From contig NZ_CP029553.1 of the NCBI RefSeq assembly GCF_003173755.1, positions 5,088,001 through 5,152,000 on the forward strand: DNA of 64,000 bases. Direction: 5' to 3'. The stretch comes from Methylobacterium terrae. GTDB lineage: Bacteria; Pseudomonadota; Alphaproteobacteria; Rhizobiales; Beijerinckiaceae. The notes under the pieces are model-generated. The model made no database searches. It was not told where the DNA came from and saw nothing but the letters and a program-made list of their open reading frames with translations. Positions within the stretch are counted from its first letter, which is position 1. The number at the start of each line of letters is the position of its first letter. This document shows, in pieces, positions 25,562 to 36,517 of the stretch. Position numbers and translations under genes: made by a program.

Positions 25562-26320
25562 TCAGAGCATGCCGCCGTCGACCACCAGGGTCTCGCCGGT
25601 GACGTAGGCGGCGCCGGCGGCGAGGAACAGCATCGCCTCGGCGATGTCCTCAGGTCTCGCCATGCGGGCGAGCAGGGTGCGCGCGACGGATTCGGCCTTG
25701 CGCTCGGCCGGCCAGGTCGCGGTCCACGGCGTCTCGACGAGGCCCGGCGCCACGGCGTTCACCCGCACGTCCGGGGCGAGCGCCCGGGCGAGGCTGCGGG
25801 TGAGGTTCACGAGCCCCGCCTTGCTCGCCGAGTAGGCGATGCTGGAGCCGCGCCGCCCGAGGCCTGCGACGGACGCGGTGTTGACGATGGCGCCCTTGGC
25901 CTGGCGCAAGGCCGGTGCCGCCGCGCGGGCGCAGCGGTAGGGACCGATCAGGTTCGTCGCGAGGATCGTCTGCCAGAACTCCTCGGTCATCGCATCGAGG
26001 TCGGCGAAGTCGATCGGCACCGTCGAGGCCGGGGTGCCGGCATTGTTGATGAGGATGTCGAGGCCGCCGAGCGCGTCGATCGCGCGCGCCACCATGCCCT
26101 CCGCCTCGCCCGGTACGGAGACGGTGCCGGGCAGCGCCCGGACCTTCAGCCCCTCGGCCGAGAGCCGCGCGGCGGCCTCCGGCCCCCGGGCATCCTCGGC
26201 GAGGTGGTTGAGCACGACGTCGGCACCGCACCCCGCGAACAGCGTGACGGCGGCGAGCCCGATTCCCGAGGCGCCGCCGGTGACGAGCACGCGACGCCCG
26301 CCCAGATCCGCTTTGATCAT
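25562..26320 (-). CDS. Short-chain dehydrogenase/reductase (252 aa)
   Basis: It is a classical SDR of about 250 residues. The TGGASGIG cofactor motif lies near residue 15 and NNAG near 90. The catalytic Ser and YSASK motif lie near 140-156, and the C-terminus GAAYVTGETLVVDGGML is typical. It is the first gene of a two-gene operon with a BKACE, suggesting oxidation of a beta-hydroxy acid to the beta-keto acid that BKACE then cleaves. Start at MIKADLGG; the upstream in-frame extension has no family resemblance. Confidence 0.87.
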   Translation of the reverse strand: MIKADLGGRRVLVTGGASGIGLAAVTLFAGCGADVVLNHLAEDARGPEAAARLSAEGLKVRALPGTVSVPGEAEGMVARAIDALGGLDILINNAGTPASTVPIDFADLDAMTEEFWQTILATNLIGPYRCARAAAPALRQAKGAIVNTASVAGLGRRGSSIAYSASKAGLVNLTRSLARALAPDVRVNAVAPGLVETPWTATWPAERKAESVARTLLARMARPEDIAEAMLFLAAGAAYVTGETLVVDGGML

Positions 26321-26626
26321 TGACGTTTCCACCCTGCGAAATGTTGTTTCGCGGAAGAGTGGCCGGACCGGGCGGGCTTGTCCAGCTTGGCGCGCGCATC
26401 GGTGGTGCGCTGGCGCGGGCCTCGACGGCGGCGGGCGGCGTGCCATGATCGAGGGTCGGGGGACTCTCTCCGCGCCGACCGCGTCTCGCGAAGAATCTCA
26501 GAGCCCGTTTGGTCGGACCGACCGAATCGACCCATGCCGTCGTCATGCCGGGTTCTCGCCTGCGGCGAGCCCCGGCACGACCCTGTGAGTTGTCAACGTA
26601 TCGGATGGCCCGAATCGAGCCGATCC
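26321..26626. other. Intergenic region with a long hairpin (26539-26581)
   Basis: This 306-base gap lies between the asparaginase stop and the SDR start. It contains an imperfect inverted repeat of about 18 bp, GTCGTCATGCCGGG... / ...CCCCGGCACGAC, with a TGC loop. The hairpin likely marks the end of the asparaginase transcript, and the SDR promoter should lie between it and 26321. The arms resemble the 23357-23393 repeat. Confidence 0.5.
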
Positions 26627-27916
<1,290 letters not shown>

Positions 27917-27948
27917 TTACTGGTCAGCCCCACACCCAGGAAATCCTC

Positions 27949-28134
27949 ATGTCCGTCACCCAGGACATTCTCAAGCCGCGCTTCTCGCAGCACATCGACA
28001 TCCATTGCCCCGACGACCGGGCCTACTGGGCCGGACATTTCGGGGTCAGCGGCGACGAGTTGCGCGACGCCGTGAAGATGGTCGGCTCGCGGGTCACCAC
28101 CGTCGCGGCGCATCTCGGGCGCCAGGCGGCCTGA
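27949..28134 (+). CDS. DUF3606 small protein (61 aa)
   Basis: The core IDIHCPDDRAYWAGHFGVSG, continuing DELRDAVKMVGS, is the DUF3606 signature. These small proteins are abundant in alphaproteobacteria and have no established function. The start has CCAGGAAA upstream. An EcfG-like promoter motif at 27855-27879 suggests a stress-response link. Confidence 0.75.
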   Translation: MSVTQDILKPRFSQHIDIHCPDDRAYWAGHFGVSGDELRDAVKMVGSRVTTVAAHLGRQAA

Positions 28135-28212
28135 CCTCGGCACAGATCGAAACCCGACACCAGGCGCCGCGGGCCACGACAGGCACGCGGCGCCCTTCTT
28201 CGTTCCGGCGGC

Positions 28213-29469
<1,257 letters not shown>

Positions 29470-29604
29470 GATGGCCCTCCCTTGCCGGTTCTCGCGTCCG
29501 GTCCGCTGACGGGTAGCACGGGGCGCACGCCGGATGGAACGGCGGCAGATGCCGCGCGTCGAACCCGCGTCCAGCCCCTCGCGGGCGGCGCGGGCGGCAG
29601 GCCG

Positions 29605-30414
29605 ATGGCGGAGCGGGACGACGGGGAACGCGGCGAGATCGAGGAACGCTCGGCGCCGCGCGCCACGATCGTCCACGAGGCGGTGCGCAAGCAGGGCGAG
29701 GAGGAGCTGTCGCGCCCCGCCGGTTCCCTGTTCTGGTCGAGCGTGGCGGCGGGCATCGCCATCATGGCCTCGGTGATCGCGCAAGGGGCGCTGCACCACA
29801 AGCTGCCGGCCGGGATGGACTCCCGCACCCTGGTCTCGCAGCTCGGCTATCCCCTGGGCTTCCTCGTCGTGATCCTCGGGCGGCTCCAGCTCTTCACCGA
29901 GCAGACGATCGTGACCGTGCTGCCCCTCGCCACCCGGCCGAGCGGGCGGGCGCTCGGCCGGACCGCCCGCCTCTGGGGCATCGTGCTCCTCGGGAACCTG
30001 ATCGGCACCGCCGCGGCTGCCGCGCTCAACGTCCACGGCCGCCTGGTCAGTCCGGACCTCCTCGGCGCCATGCTGACGGTGTCGCGCGAGAGCCTGATGC
30101 ACAAGGCGCCCTCGTCGCTCCTGCTCCAGGGCATCCCGGCGGGTTTCCTGATCGCCACCGTGGCGTGGCTGCGGGCGGCGTCGAGCGGGGGCGAGTTCTG
30201 GATCGTCTTCACCCTCACCTTCGCGATCGTGCTCGGCGACTTCACTCACGTAGTGGCGGGCGCCGCCGAAGCCTTCCTGCTGCTCTGGGCCGGCGAGGCC
30301 GCACTCGGAGACGTCCTCGGCGGCATGATCCTGCCGGCGCTGATCGGGAACGTCGTCGGCGGCACCGGCCTGTTCGCGCTCCTGGCCCACGCCCAGGTCC
30401 GCCAGGAACTGTGA
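29605..30414 (+). CDS. Formate/nitrite transporter (FNT) family protein, YfdC-like (269 aa)
   Basis: After a charged N-terminal tail, about six transmembrane helices span residues 45-265, as in FNT pentameric channels. Characteristic pieces are GRLQLFTEQTIVTVLPL in the first re-entrant region and GDFTHVVAGAAEAFLLL in the second. The GEEEL/acidic start and the QLFTE motif point to the YfdC-like subgroup, whose substrate is uncertain. Lactate or formate transport would fit the divergent hydroxy-acid oxidase, but this is inference. Confidence 0.82.
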   Translation: MAERDDGERGEIEERSAPRATIVHEAVRKQGEEELSRPAGSLFWSSVAAGIAIMASVIAQGALHHKLPAGMDSRTLVSQLGYPLGFLVVILGRLQLFTEQTIVTVLPLATRPSGRALGRTARLWGIVLLGNLIGTAAAAALNVHGRLVSPDLLGAMLTVSRESLMHKAPSSLLLQGIPAGFLIATVAWLRAASSGGEFWIVFTLTFAIVLGDFTHVVAGAAEAFLLLWAGEAALGDVLGGMILPALIGNVVGGTGLFALLAHAQVRQEL

Positions 30415-30510
30415 CGGTCACTTCATGCTGCGCTGCGGCGGCCGCGCAATATTCTCGGTCCCCCGCGCTTGGTAGGCAGGCGCGACGCGATATGCGCGGA
30501 AGGGAGACCC

Positions 30511-30945
30511 ATGAGCTTCGTCCAGGCGGCCTTCGGCCGGTTCAAGCAGACGGTGACGGCCTATGCCGGCGACGAGGCGCTGATGCGGGCCGCGGTGTCG
30601 GCCTGCGCCAACGTGATCGTGGCCGACGGCGAGGTCGCGGGGGCGGAGTTCGAGGCGGCGCTGAAGGGCATGCTCGCCGACCCGATCCTCGAGAAGGGCT
30701 ACGACAGCCTGATGCTCGAGGAGGAGCTCTACGACGGGATCGGGCGTGCCCGAACCCGGGCCGGGCGGATGCAGAACATGCACTTCATCGAGGCGATCGC
30801 CGAGCGCCCGGCGGAGCAGCGCCAGAGCGTCTTCCTGATCGCCGCCGACGTCGCCGATTTCGAGGGAATCAGCCCCTCCGAGCACCGGGCCCTGACCGAG
30901 GTGGCGACGGCGCTCGGGCTCGACCGGGACGCGCTCCTGTCGTGA
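30511..30945 (+). CDS. TerB-like (tellurite-resistance family) protein (144 aa)
   Basis: The protein is a single alpha-helical TerB domain. ADGEVAGAEFEAAL and ADVADFEGISPSEHRAL are the paired acidic loops of the family that can bind metal. No other ter gene is nearby, so tellurite resistance itself is not implied. The start has AAGGGAG 7 bases upstream. Confidence 0.75.
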   Translation: MSFVQAAFGRFKQTVTAYAGDEALMRAAVSACANVIVADGEVAGAEFEAALKGMLADPILEKGYDSLMLEEELYDGIGRARTRAGRMQNMHFIEAIAERPAEQRQSVFLIAADVADFEGISPSEHRALTEVATALGLDRDALLS

Positions 30946-30948
30946 GCC

Positions 30949-31935
30949 TCAGCCCTCCCGGAGCGCGCTCGGGGGGCGGTCGTGCAGGCGCGACCACGCC
31001 CGCCTGAGCTGGCGCGGCGAGGCGAAGCCCGCCCGCTCGGCGACGCGCTCCATGTCGAGGCGGGTCCGGGCCAGGAGATCGCGGGCGAGCGCCACCCGGA
31101 GGGAGTTGACGTAAGCCGGCAGGCTCATCCCCACGTGCCGGTTGAAGAGGCGCGAGAGGTGGCGCGGGCTGGTGGCGGCGATGTCGGCCAGCGCCTCCAG
31201 GCTCCAGGCCCGGGCCGGATCGGCGCTCACCGCGTCCTGCACCCGGTGGATCGCCGGGTGCAGGTGGTTGCGCCCCTCGAGCCAGGGCGAGAGCTGCGGG
31301 TCGTGGCCGCTGCGACGCAGGTACACCACGAGGTAGCGCGCCACCGCCGCCGCGCAGGCCGGGTCGACGAGGCGCGCGACGAGGTGGAGCATCAGGTCGA
31401 TGCCGGCGGTGATGCCCGCACTCGTCAGGCGCTCCCGGTCCTCGACGAACAGCCGGTCCTCCAGCACCCGGGCCGCCGGAGCGAGGGCGGCGAGCTCCGC
31501 GCAGGCCGCGTGGTGCGTGGTGCAGGCGTGCCCGTCGAGGAGCCCGGCCCGGGCCGCCAGCAGGGCGCCGGAGCAGATCGAGACCAGGCGGTGGCCCGGC
31601 CTAACCTGCGCCCGCAGCCAGGCGACGATCGCCTCCTCGGCGTCGCGCTCGGCGTCGCCCGGGGGAGAGGAATCCCCGAGGATCAGCTCCGCCGCGCCGG
31701 CGAGCACCACGGTCGCCCCCTCCGGCAGCGGCGCGGGCAGGGGTGCGAGGCCGGCGAGCCCGAGCCCGGTCGAGCTCGTCACCTCCGCGCATGGACCGAC
31801 GTGGACGACGCGGAACCGCACCCGGTCCTGGATCAGGTTGGCCTTGCGCAGGACCTCGACCGGGCCGGCCACGTCGAGGAGCAGGGTGCGCGGCGGGCAC
31901 ACCACCACGACCGCGATGTCCGTCGGCGCGCTCAC
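30949..31935 (-). CDS. GlxA-type AraC-family regulator with DJ-1/PfpI domain (328 aa)
   Basis: Residues about 5-190 form a class-I glutamine-amidotransferase-like (DJ-1/PfpI) domain, visible in LLLDVAGPVEVLRKAN, VSICSGALLAARAGLLDG (the nucleophile-elbow Cys) and TSAGITAGIDLMLHLV. The C-terminal about 100 residues form two AraC helix-turn-helix motifs (SLEALADIAATSPRHLSRLF and MERVAERAGFASPRQLRRAW). The GTG start overlaps the stop of the cysteine hydrolase gene (GTGA), so it likely shares its transcript and may regulate it. Confidence 0.87.
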   Translation of the reverse strand: MSAPTDIAVVVVCPPRTLLLDVAGPVEVLRKANLIQDRVRFRVVHVGPCAEVTSSTGLGLAGLAPLPAPLPEGATVVLAGAAELILGDSSPPGDAERDAEEAIVAWLRAQVRPGHRLVSICSGALLAARAGLLDGHACTTHHAACAELAALAPAARVLEDRLFVEDRERLTSAGITAGIDLMLHLVARLVDPACAAAVARYLVVYLRRSGHDPQLSPWLEGRNHLHPAIHRVQDAVSADPARAWSLEALADIAATSPRHLSRLFNRHVGMSLPAYVNSLRVALARDLLARTRLDMERVAERAGFASPRQLRRAWSRLHDRPPSALREG

Positions 31936-32492
31936 GCGGCGAGGCGGGGGGCCGGCCCCGCCAGCGCCTCCTCGACGGTGGCGATGCGGGCGAAGCGCCC
32001 GGCGAGCACCAGCTCGGTGCGGGCCCGGATCTCGTCGGCGCTCCAGCGCCGGCCGGCAGCGTCCGTCATCGCGAAGGTCAGCGTCGCCTCGCCGACGTAA
32101 TCGACCGCGTAGCCGAGATCGGAGGCGTGGCGGGTCGTGGTCTCGCAGCACTGCTCGGTGCGGATCCCGCTGACGAGGAGCCGCCGGATGCCGTTCCGCG
32201 TGAGCCAGACCTCGAGCCCGCTGCCGACCAGCGCGCTGTGGCGCCGCTTGTGGAACACCACGTCGGGGGCGATGCGCACGGGCTCCAGGGTGCGGACATG
32301 GCCCGAGGCGAGGGAGAACACGCCCTCGTCCTCGACGTGGAAGACCTGCACCACGGGGACGTTTCGCGCCACCGCGCCGTCGATCAGCGCCTGCTGGCGG
32401 GCGAGGTAGCGGGCCAGGTCGGCCTCGTCCCAGTAGGGGCGGTGGCGGAAGGAGTCCTGGACGTCGATGACGAGGAGGGCGGTGTCGGACAT
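31932..32492 (-). CDS. Cysteine hydrolase of the isochorismatase-like family (186 aa)
   Basis: The Asp/Lys/Cys triad of the family is visible: LLVIDVQDSF (Asp10), VVFHKRRHSAL (Lys) and GIRTEQCCETTTRHASDLGY (Cys). Members hydrolyse amides such as nicotinamide, N-carbamoylsarcosine or biuret, or isochorismate; the substrate here is not predictable. It is translationally coupled to a GlxA-type regulator. Confidence 0.85.
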   Translation of the reverse strand: MSDTALLVIDVQDSFRHRPYWDEADLARYLARQQALIDGAVARNVPVVQVFHVEDEGVFSLASGHVRTLEPVRIAPDVVFHKRRHSALVGSGLEVWLTRNGIRRLLVSGIRTEQCCETTTRHASDLGYAVDYVGEATLTFAMTDAAGRRWSADEIRARTELVLAGRFARIATVEEALAGPAPRLAA

Positions 32493-32592
32493 GGGCGCGA
32501 TCCTTAAGCGGTGGGACGGCGCCAGGATAGGCGCCGCCCTCGGTCCCGAAAGACCGCGCCCGGACCGGAAGCGGACGGAAAAGGACACGCCG

Positions 32593-33207
32593 TCAGCGCG
32601 CCGCGATGACCGCGACGCCCGCGCCGACCATCACCCCGCCGGCGACGCGGTTCGCCCGCCTCACGGCGGCGCGGGTCCGCAGGGCATGCCGCAGCCGGCC
32701 GGCGAGAAGCACGTGCCCGCCGATGACCAGGGCCTCGACCGCGAGGATCACCGCCGCCAGGATCCCGACCTGCGCCGGGGTGAGGGCCGCGCCGACGACG
32801 TTCGGCAGGAGAGCAAGGTAGAACAGCGGCATTTTTGGGTTGCCGAGATTGAGGGCGAGGCCGGTCAGCACGCTCGCCGCCAGCCCCGGCCGCGTGCTCC
32901 CGGCGCGCTCGGCCGGCAGCACGGGCTCGGCGGTCCAGAGCCGGATCCCGGCCCAGACCAGGTAGGCCGCGCCTGCGTAGCGCAGGACCGTCATCACCGC
33001 TCCCATCTCCTGCGCGACGACCGAGAGGCCCGCAGCGGCGAGGACGAGGAAGGCCAGGATGCCGACCACCATGCCGAACCCGTAGGCGATCCCGGCGCCC
33101 GGCCCGTGCGACAGGGTGCGGGCGACGATGGTCATGTTGTCGGGCCCGGGGCTCGCGGCGAAGACCAGGAAGGCGGCAGCGAACGAGAGTAGCGTAACGG
33201 GTTCCAT
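32593..33207 (-). CDS. LysE/RhtB-family amino-acid exporter (204 aa)
   Basis: Six hydrophobic helices span a protein of the typical length of about 205. The N-terminal FAAAFLVFAASPGPDNMTIV and the central GLALNLGNPKMPLFYLALLP are the LysE-family motifs. It should export an amino acid or derivative across the inner membrane. It stands alone, with no LysG-type regulator seen nearby. Confidence 0.88.
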   Translation of the reverse strand: MEPVTLLSFAAAFLVFAASPGPDNMTIVARTLSHGPGAGIAYGFGMVVGILAFLVLAAAGLSVVAQEMGAVMTVLRYAGAAYLVWAGIRLWTAEPVLPAERAGSTRPGLAASVLTGLALNLGNPKMPLFYLALLPNVVGAALTPAQVGILAAVILAVEALVIGGHVLLAGRLRHALRTRAAVRRANRVAGGVMVGAGVAVIAAR

Positions 33208-33294
33208 TGGACTTCCCCTGCGTCGAGAGACGCAAGGGTCGAGGCAAGTCTCACGCCGTCGCCGCCGGCGCCGCTCGAGGCGAGCGGCCCGCCC

Positions 33295-34191
33295 TCAATG
33301 CTCTCCCACCTCGCCGAGATGCGTCAGCAGCGCCTCCGCGACCTTGTCGGGCGCCTCCCGGGTCGGGAAGTGGCCCACCCCCTCCAGCTCGACCTGCCGG
33401 TACGGCCCGGTGAAATGCTGCTCCTGGCCCGAGAACGAGGCCGGCAGCACGCAGGAATCGGCCGCGCCGTGGATCACCAGGGTCGGCACAGCGATGCCGC
33501 GCGCCTCCTCGGCCTCCCGGGCGAGGTCGGCGAAGCGCGGGTCGGGCGCGTCGGCGCCCCAGCGCGAGCGATAGAAGTTGAGCGTCACCGCGGCCCAGTC
33601 GGGGTTCTGGAACGAGGGAGCGGTCTTGCCGAAGGTCTCGTCGGTGAACCACGGGCCGGCCGGGCCCCAGGCCACCCATTGCTCGCGGGCGAAGGCGAGG
33701 GGGTTCTCGCGCACGAAGGCGGCGCCGGGCTCGGTGTTCATGAACCACTGGTACCAGAAGGCGCGCACCTGCGGCAGCGGCGGCACGCCGATGCGGCCCG
33801 GCGCCCAGGGCACCGACAGGGCGGCGATCGAGGCGACGCGCTGCGGCCGGGCCGCCGCCAGCAGGTAGGCGACGCGCGCACCCCAATCGTGCCCGACGAC
33901 CGGCAGGCGCGAGAAGCCGAGGGCGTCCATGAAGGCCAGGATGTCGGTGGCGAGCGCCGCCGTCTCGCCGGTCCTCGGACCCTCGGCATTGACGAACTTC
34001 GTCGGGCCGCAGCCGCGCCAGTAGGGCACGATGGTGCGCCAGCCGGCGGCGTTGAGCTTCGGCACCACGCCGTCGAAGGTCCGCGGATCGTCCGGCCAGC
34101 CGTGCAGCAGCAGGATCGGCTGCCCCATGTCGGGGCCCGAGGCCTCGTAGGTGATCTCGACCTCGCCGGCGGCGACGCTGTTGACGTCCAT
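33295..34191 (-). CDS. Alpha/beta hydrolase, epoxide-hydrolase-like (298 aa)
   Basis: The N-terminus has ILLLHGWPDDP (oxyanion HGxP-like). The nucleophile elbow is VVGHDWGARV with Asp102 instead of Ser, which points to epoxide hydrolases or haloalkane dehalogenases. LVIHGAADSCVLP and GVGHFP give the acid and base. A lid rich in Trp/Tyr (AFWYQWF, NFYRSRW) fits an epoxide hydrolase. Start at MDVNSVAAG with GGGAG upstream; GTG 34215 is an alternative. Confidence 0.82.
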   Translation of the reverse strand: MDVNSVAAGEVEITYEASGPDMGQPILLLHGWPDDPRTFDGVVPKLNAAGWRTIVPYWRGCGPTKFVNAEGPRTGETAALATDILAFMDALGFSRLPVVGHDWGARVAYLLAAARPQRVASIAALSVPWAPGRIGVPPLPQVRAFWYQWFMNTEPGAAFVRENPLAFAREQWVAWGPAGPWFTDETFGKTAPSFQNPDWAAVTLNFYRSRWGADAPDPRFADLAREAEEARGIAVPTLVIHGAADSCVLPASFSGQEQHFTGPYRQVELEGVGHFPTREAPDKVAEALLTHLGEVGEH

Positions 34192-34217
34192 GGGCAATGC
34201 TCCCGTCGCGGACACGA

Positions 34218-34245
34218 AGGGCGGAGCCCGTGAAGGCTCCGCCCT
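34218..34245 (-). terminator. Hairpin after the aldehyde oxidase operon
   Basis: An 11-bp perfect stem (AGGGCGGAGCC / GGCTCCGCCCT) with a six-base loop lies 26 bases past the stop of the large subunit. It is a likely terminator for the three-gene operon that ends at 34271. Confidence 0.6.
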
Positions 34246-34270
34246 GCTTCCCTCGAACGGCTAAGATGGA

Positions 34271-36508
34271 TCAGCCGAGGATCTTGTCGATGGTGATCGG
34301 CAGCTCGCGCACCCGCTTGCCGGTGGCGTGGAACACCGCGTTCGCCACCGCGGCGGCCGCCCCCACGATGCCGATCTCGCCCAGCCCCTTGACGCCGAGC
34401 GGGCTGACCTTGTCGTCGTGCTCGTCGACGAAGATCACCTCGATGTCGTGGATGTCGGCGTTCACCGGCACGTGGTACTCGCCGAGATTGTGGTTCATGA
34501 TCCGCCCGAGGTTGTGGTCGAGCATCGACTCCTCCTCGAGCGCCGCGCCGATCCCCATCACCACCCCGCCGAGGATCTGGCTGCGGGCGGTCTTGAGGTT
34601 CAGGATCTTGCCGGCCGCGATGGCGCTGACCACCCGCGTCACCCGGACCACGCCGAGCTCCTCGTCGACCTTCACCTCGGCGAAGACCGCCGAGTGGGTG
34701 TAGGCCGAGAAGCGCATGTTGGTGAGCATGCTCGGCTTGACCTTCTCGGTCGCGGCGACCGTCTCGACGCCCACGGCCCGCATCGCCTCGGCGATTCCGA
34801 CCTTGCGCGAGGGGTCGTTCTGGAGCCGGATCTCCCCGTCGGCGAAGGTGACGTGGGCGAAGTCGGCATTCGCCAGGGGCGAATTCGCCATGCCGCGGGC
34901 GTAGCCGAACAGCGTCTCCGCCACCGTGCGGCAGGCCGCCTGCACGGCGGCGCCCGAGGACGCCGCGGTCCAGGATCCGCCGGCGAGCGGCGCCTCGGGG
35001 AGCGCGGTGTCGCCGAGCCGGGTCGTCACGCGGTCGAGGGGCAGGCCGAGCGCGTCGGCGCCGATCTGGGAGAGGATCGTGTAGGTGCCGGTGCCGAGAT
35101 CCGCGGTGGAGCAGGCGAGTTCGAGCTTTCCGTCGGGCGTGAGCGTCGCGCTCGCGCTCGACTGCATCATCATGGCCTCCCACACGCCGGTCGCCATGCC
35201 CCAGCCGACGAGCTCGCGCCCGTCGCGCATCGCGCGCGGCTCCGCCTCGCGCTTGCCCCAGCCGAACCGCTCGGCGCCCTGCTCGTAGGCGGCGCGCAGG
35301 GCCTTCGAGGTGAACTCCTTGCCCTCGCCCTCGTCGCGCTCGGCGTAGTTGCGCAGGCGCAGTTCCAGGGGATCGACGCCGGTGGCGTAGGCGAGCTCGT
35401 CCATCGCCGATTCGAGGGCGAAGATGCCCGTGACGGCACCGGGCGCCCGCATGTCGGACGGGGTGTAGGTGTCGATCTTGGCGAGCTTGTAGTCGAGCGT
35501 GACGTTCGGGCAGTGGTAGAGCAGGCCCGACCAGTTGACGACCGCTTCCTGATAATCCTCGAAGGTCGAGGTGCCGGCCACCGCATCGTGGGTGAGCGCC
35601 TGGAGGCGGCCGTCCTCGTCGGCCCCGAGCGCCACGGTCTGGAAGGTCTCGGGCCGGTAGCCGAAGGTGAACATCTGGTCGCGGGTCAGCACCACCCGGA
35701 CCGAGCGCTTGAGGTCGAGGGCGGCAGACACCGCCAGGTAGAGCTGGTATTGCGGCCGCAACCCCGAGCCGAAACCGCCGCCGACGTAAGGCGTGATCAC
35801 CCGCACGTCGTCGGGCTTCAGCCCGAACACCCCGCAGACGTACCCTTGCGTGTTGTTCACGCCCTGGATCTTGTCGTGGATGGTGAGCTTGCCCCCGCCC
35901 TCGTAGACGACGGTCGAGGCGTGCGGCTCCATCGGGTTGTGGTGCTCGATCGCCTGCTTGTACTCCTGGCGGAGCTGGATCGGCGCCTTGTCGTAGGCCC
36001 CCGCCGCGTCGCCGCGCGGGTCCGGCGGCGGCTTGATGCCGGAGCGCTTCTTCGGCGGCACGTAGGCCGCGTCAAGGGTCTTCGAGAGGTCGGTGTTCGG
36101 CGCCTCCTCGGAATAGGTCACCTTGACCAGGGTGGCGCCGTAGCGGGCGAGCTCGAAGCTCTCGGCGACCACGAGCGCCACCGGCTGGCCACCGTAGACG
36201 ATCTCGGGGCCGTTGAGCGCCCGGAACGGCGAGCCGGGGGGCGCGACCTGATCCTGGTAATTGTAGTCGAGCCAGGCGGTACGCGCCTTGTTCTCGTGGG
36301 TGAGCACCTTGATCACGCCGGGCACCGCCTCGGCGGCGCTCGCGTCGATCGCGGTGATCCGGCCCTTGGCGATGGCGCTCGAGACCACGACGCCGTGGGC
36401 GAGGTCGGGGGCGGTGAACTCGGCGGCGTACTTGGCGGCGCCCGTCACCTTGGCGGGGCCGTCCTGTCGGCTCTGGGCGGTGCCGACGAAGCGGGAGGGA
36501 GTGGCCAT
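34271..36508 (-). CDS. paoC: PaoC-like molybdenum aldehyde oxidase, molybdopterin-binding subunit (745 aa)
   Basis: This is a xanthine-dehydrogenase-family large subunit with the N-terminal ald_Xan_dh domain (KVTGAAKYAAEF, EPHASTVVY) and molybdopterin-binding region (YVGGGFGSGLRPQ). The C-terminal GVKGLGEIGIVGAAAAV holds the active-site Glu. It oxidises aldehydes (PaoABC type) rather than xanthine, judged from the partner subunits. No twin-arginine signal is seen on it. It is the last gene of the small-medium-large operon. Confidence 0.85.
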   Translation of the reverse strand: MATPSRFVGTAQSRQDGPAKVTGAAKYAAEFTAPDLAHGVVVSSAIAKGRITAIDASAAEAVPGVIKVLTHENKARTAWLDYNYQDQVAPPGSPFRALNGPEIVYGGQPVALVVAESFELARYGATLVKVTYSEEAPNTDLSKTLDAAYVPPKKRSGIKPPPDPRGDAAGAYDKAPIQLRQEYKQAIEHHNPMEPHASTVVYEGGGKLTIHDKIQGVNNTQGYVCGVFGLKPDDVRVITPYVGGGFGSGLRPQYQLYLAVSAALDLKRSVRVVLTRDQMFTFGYRPETFQTVALGADEDGRLQALTHDAVAGTSTFEDYQEAVVNWSGLLYHCPNVTLDYKLAKIDTYTPSDMRAPGAVTGIFALESAMDELAYATGVDPLELRLRNYAERDEGEGKEFTSKALRAAYEQGAERFGWGKREAEPRAMRDGRELVGWGMATGVWEAMMMQSSASATLTPDGKLELACSTADLGTGTYTILSQIGADALGLPLDRVTTRLGDTALPEAPLAGGSWTAASSGAAVQAACRTVAETLFGYARGMANSPLANADFAHVTFADGEIRLQNDPSRKVGIAEAMRAVGVETVAATEKVKPSMLTNMRFSAYTHSAVFAEVKVDEELGVVRVTRVVSAIAAGKILNLKTARSQILGGVVMGIGAALEEESMLDHNLGRIMNHNLGEYHVPVNADIHDIEVIFVDEHDDKVSPLGVKGLGEIGIVGAAAAVANAVFHATGKRVRELPITIDKILG

Positions 36509-36517
36509 GGGTTTACC

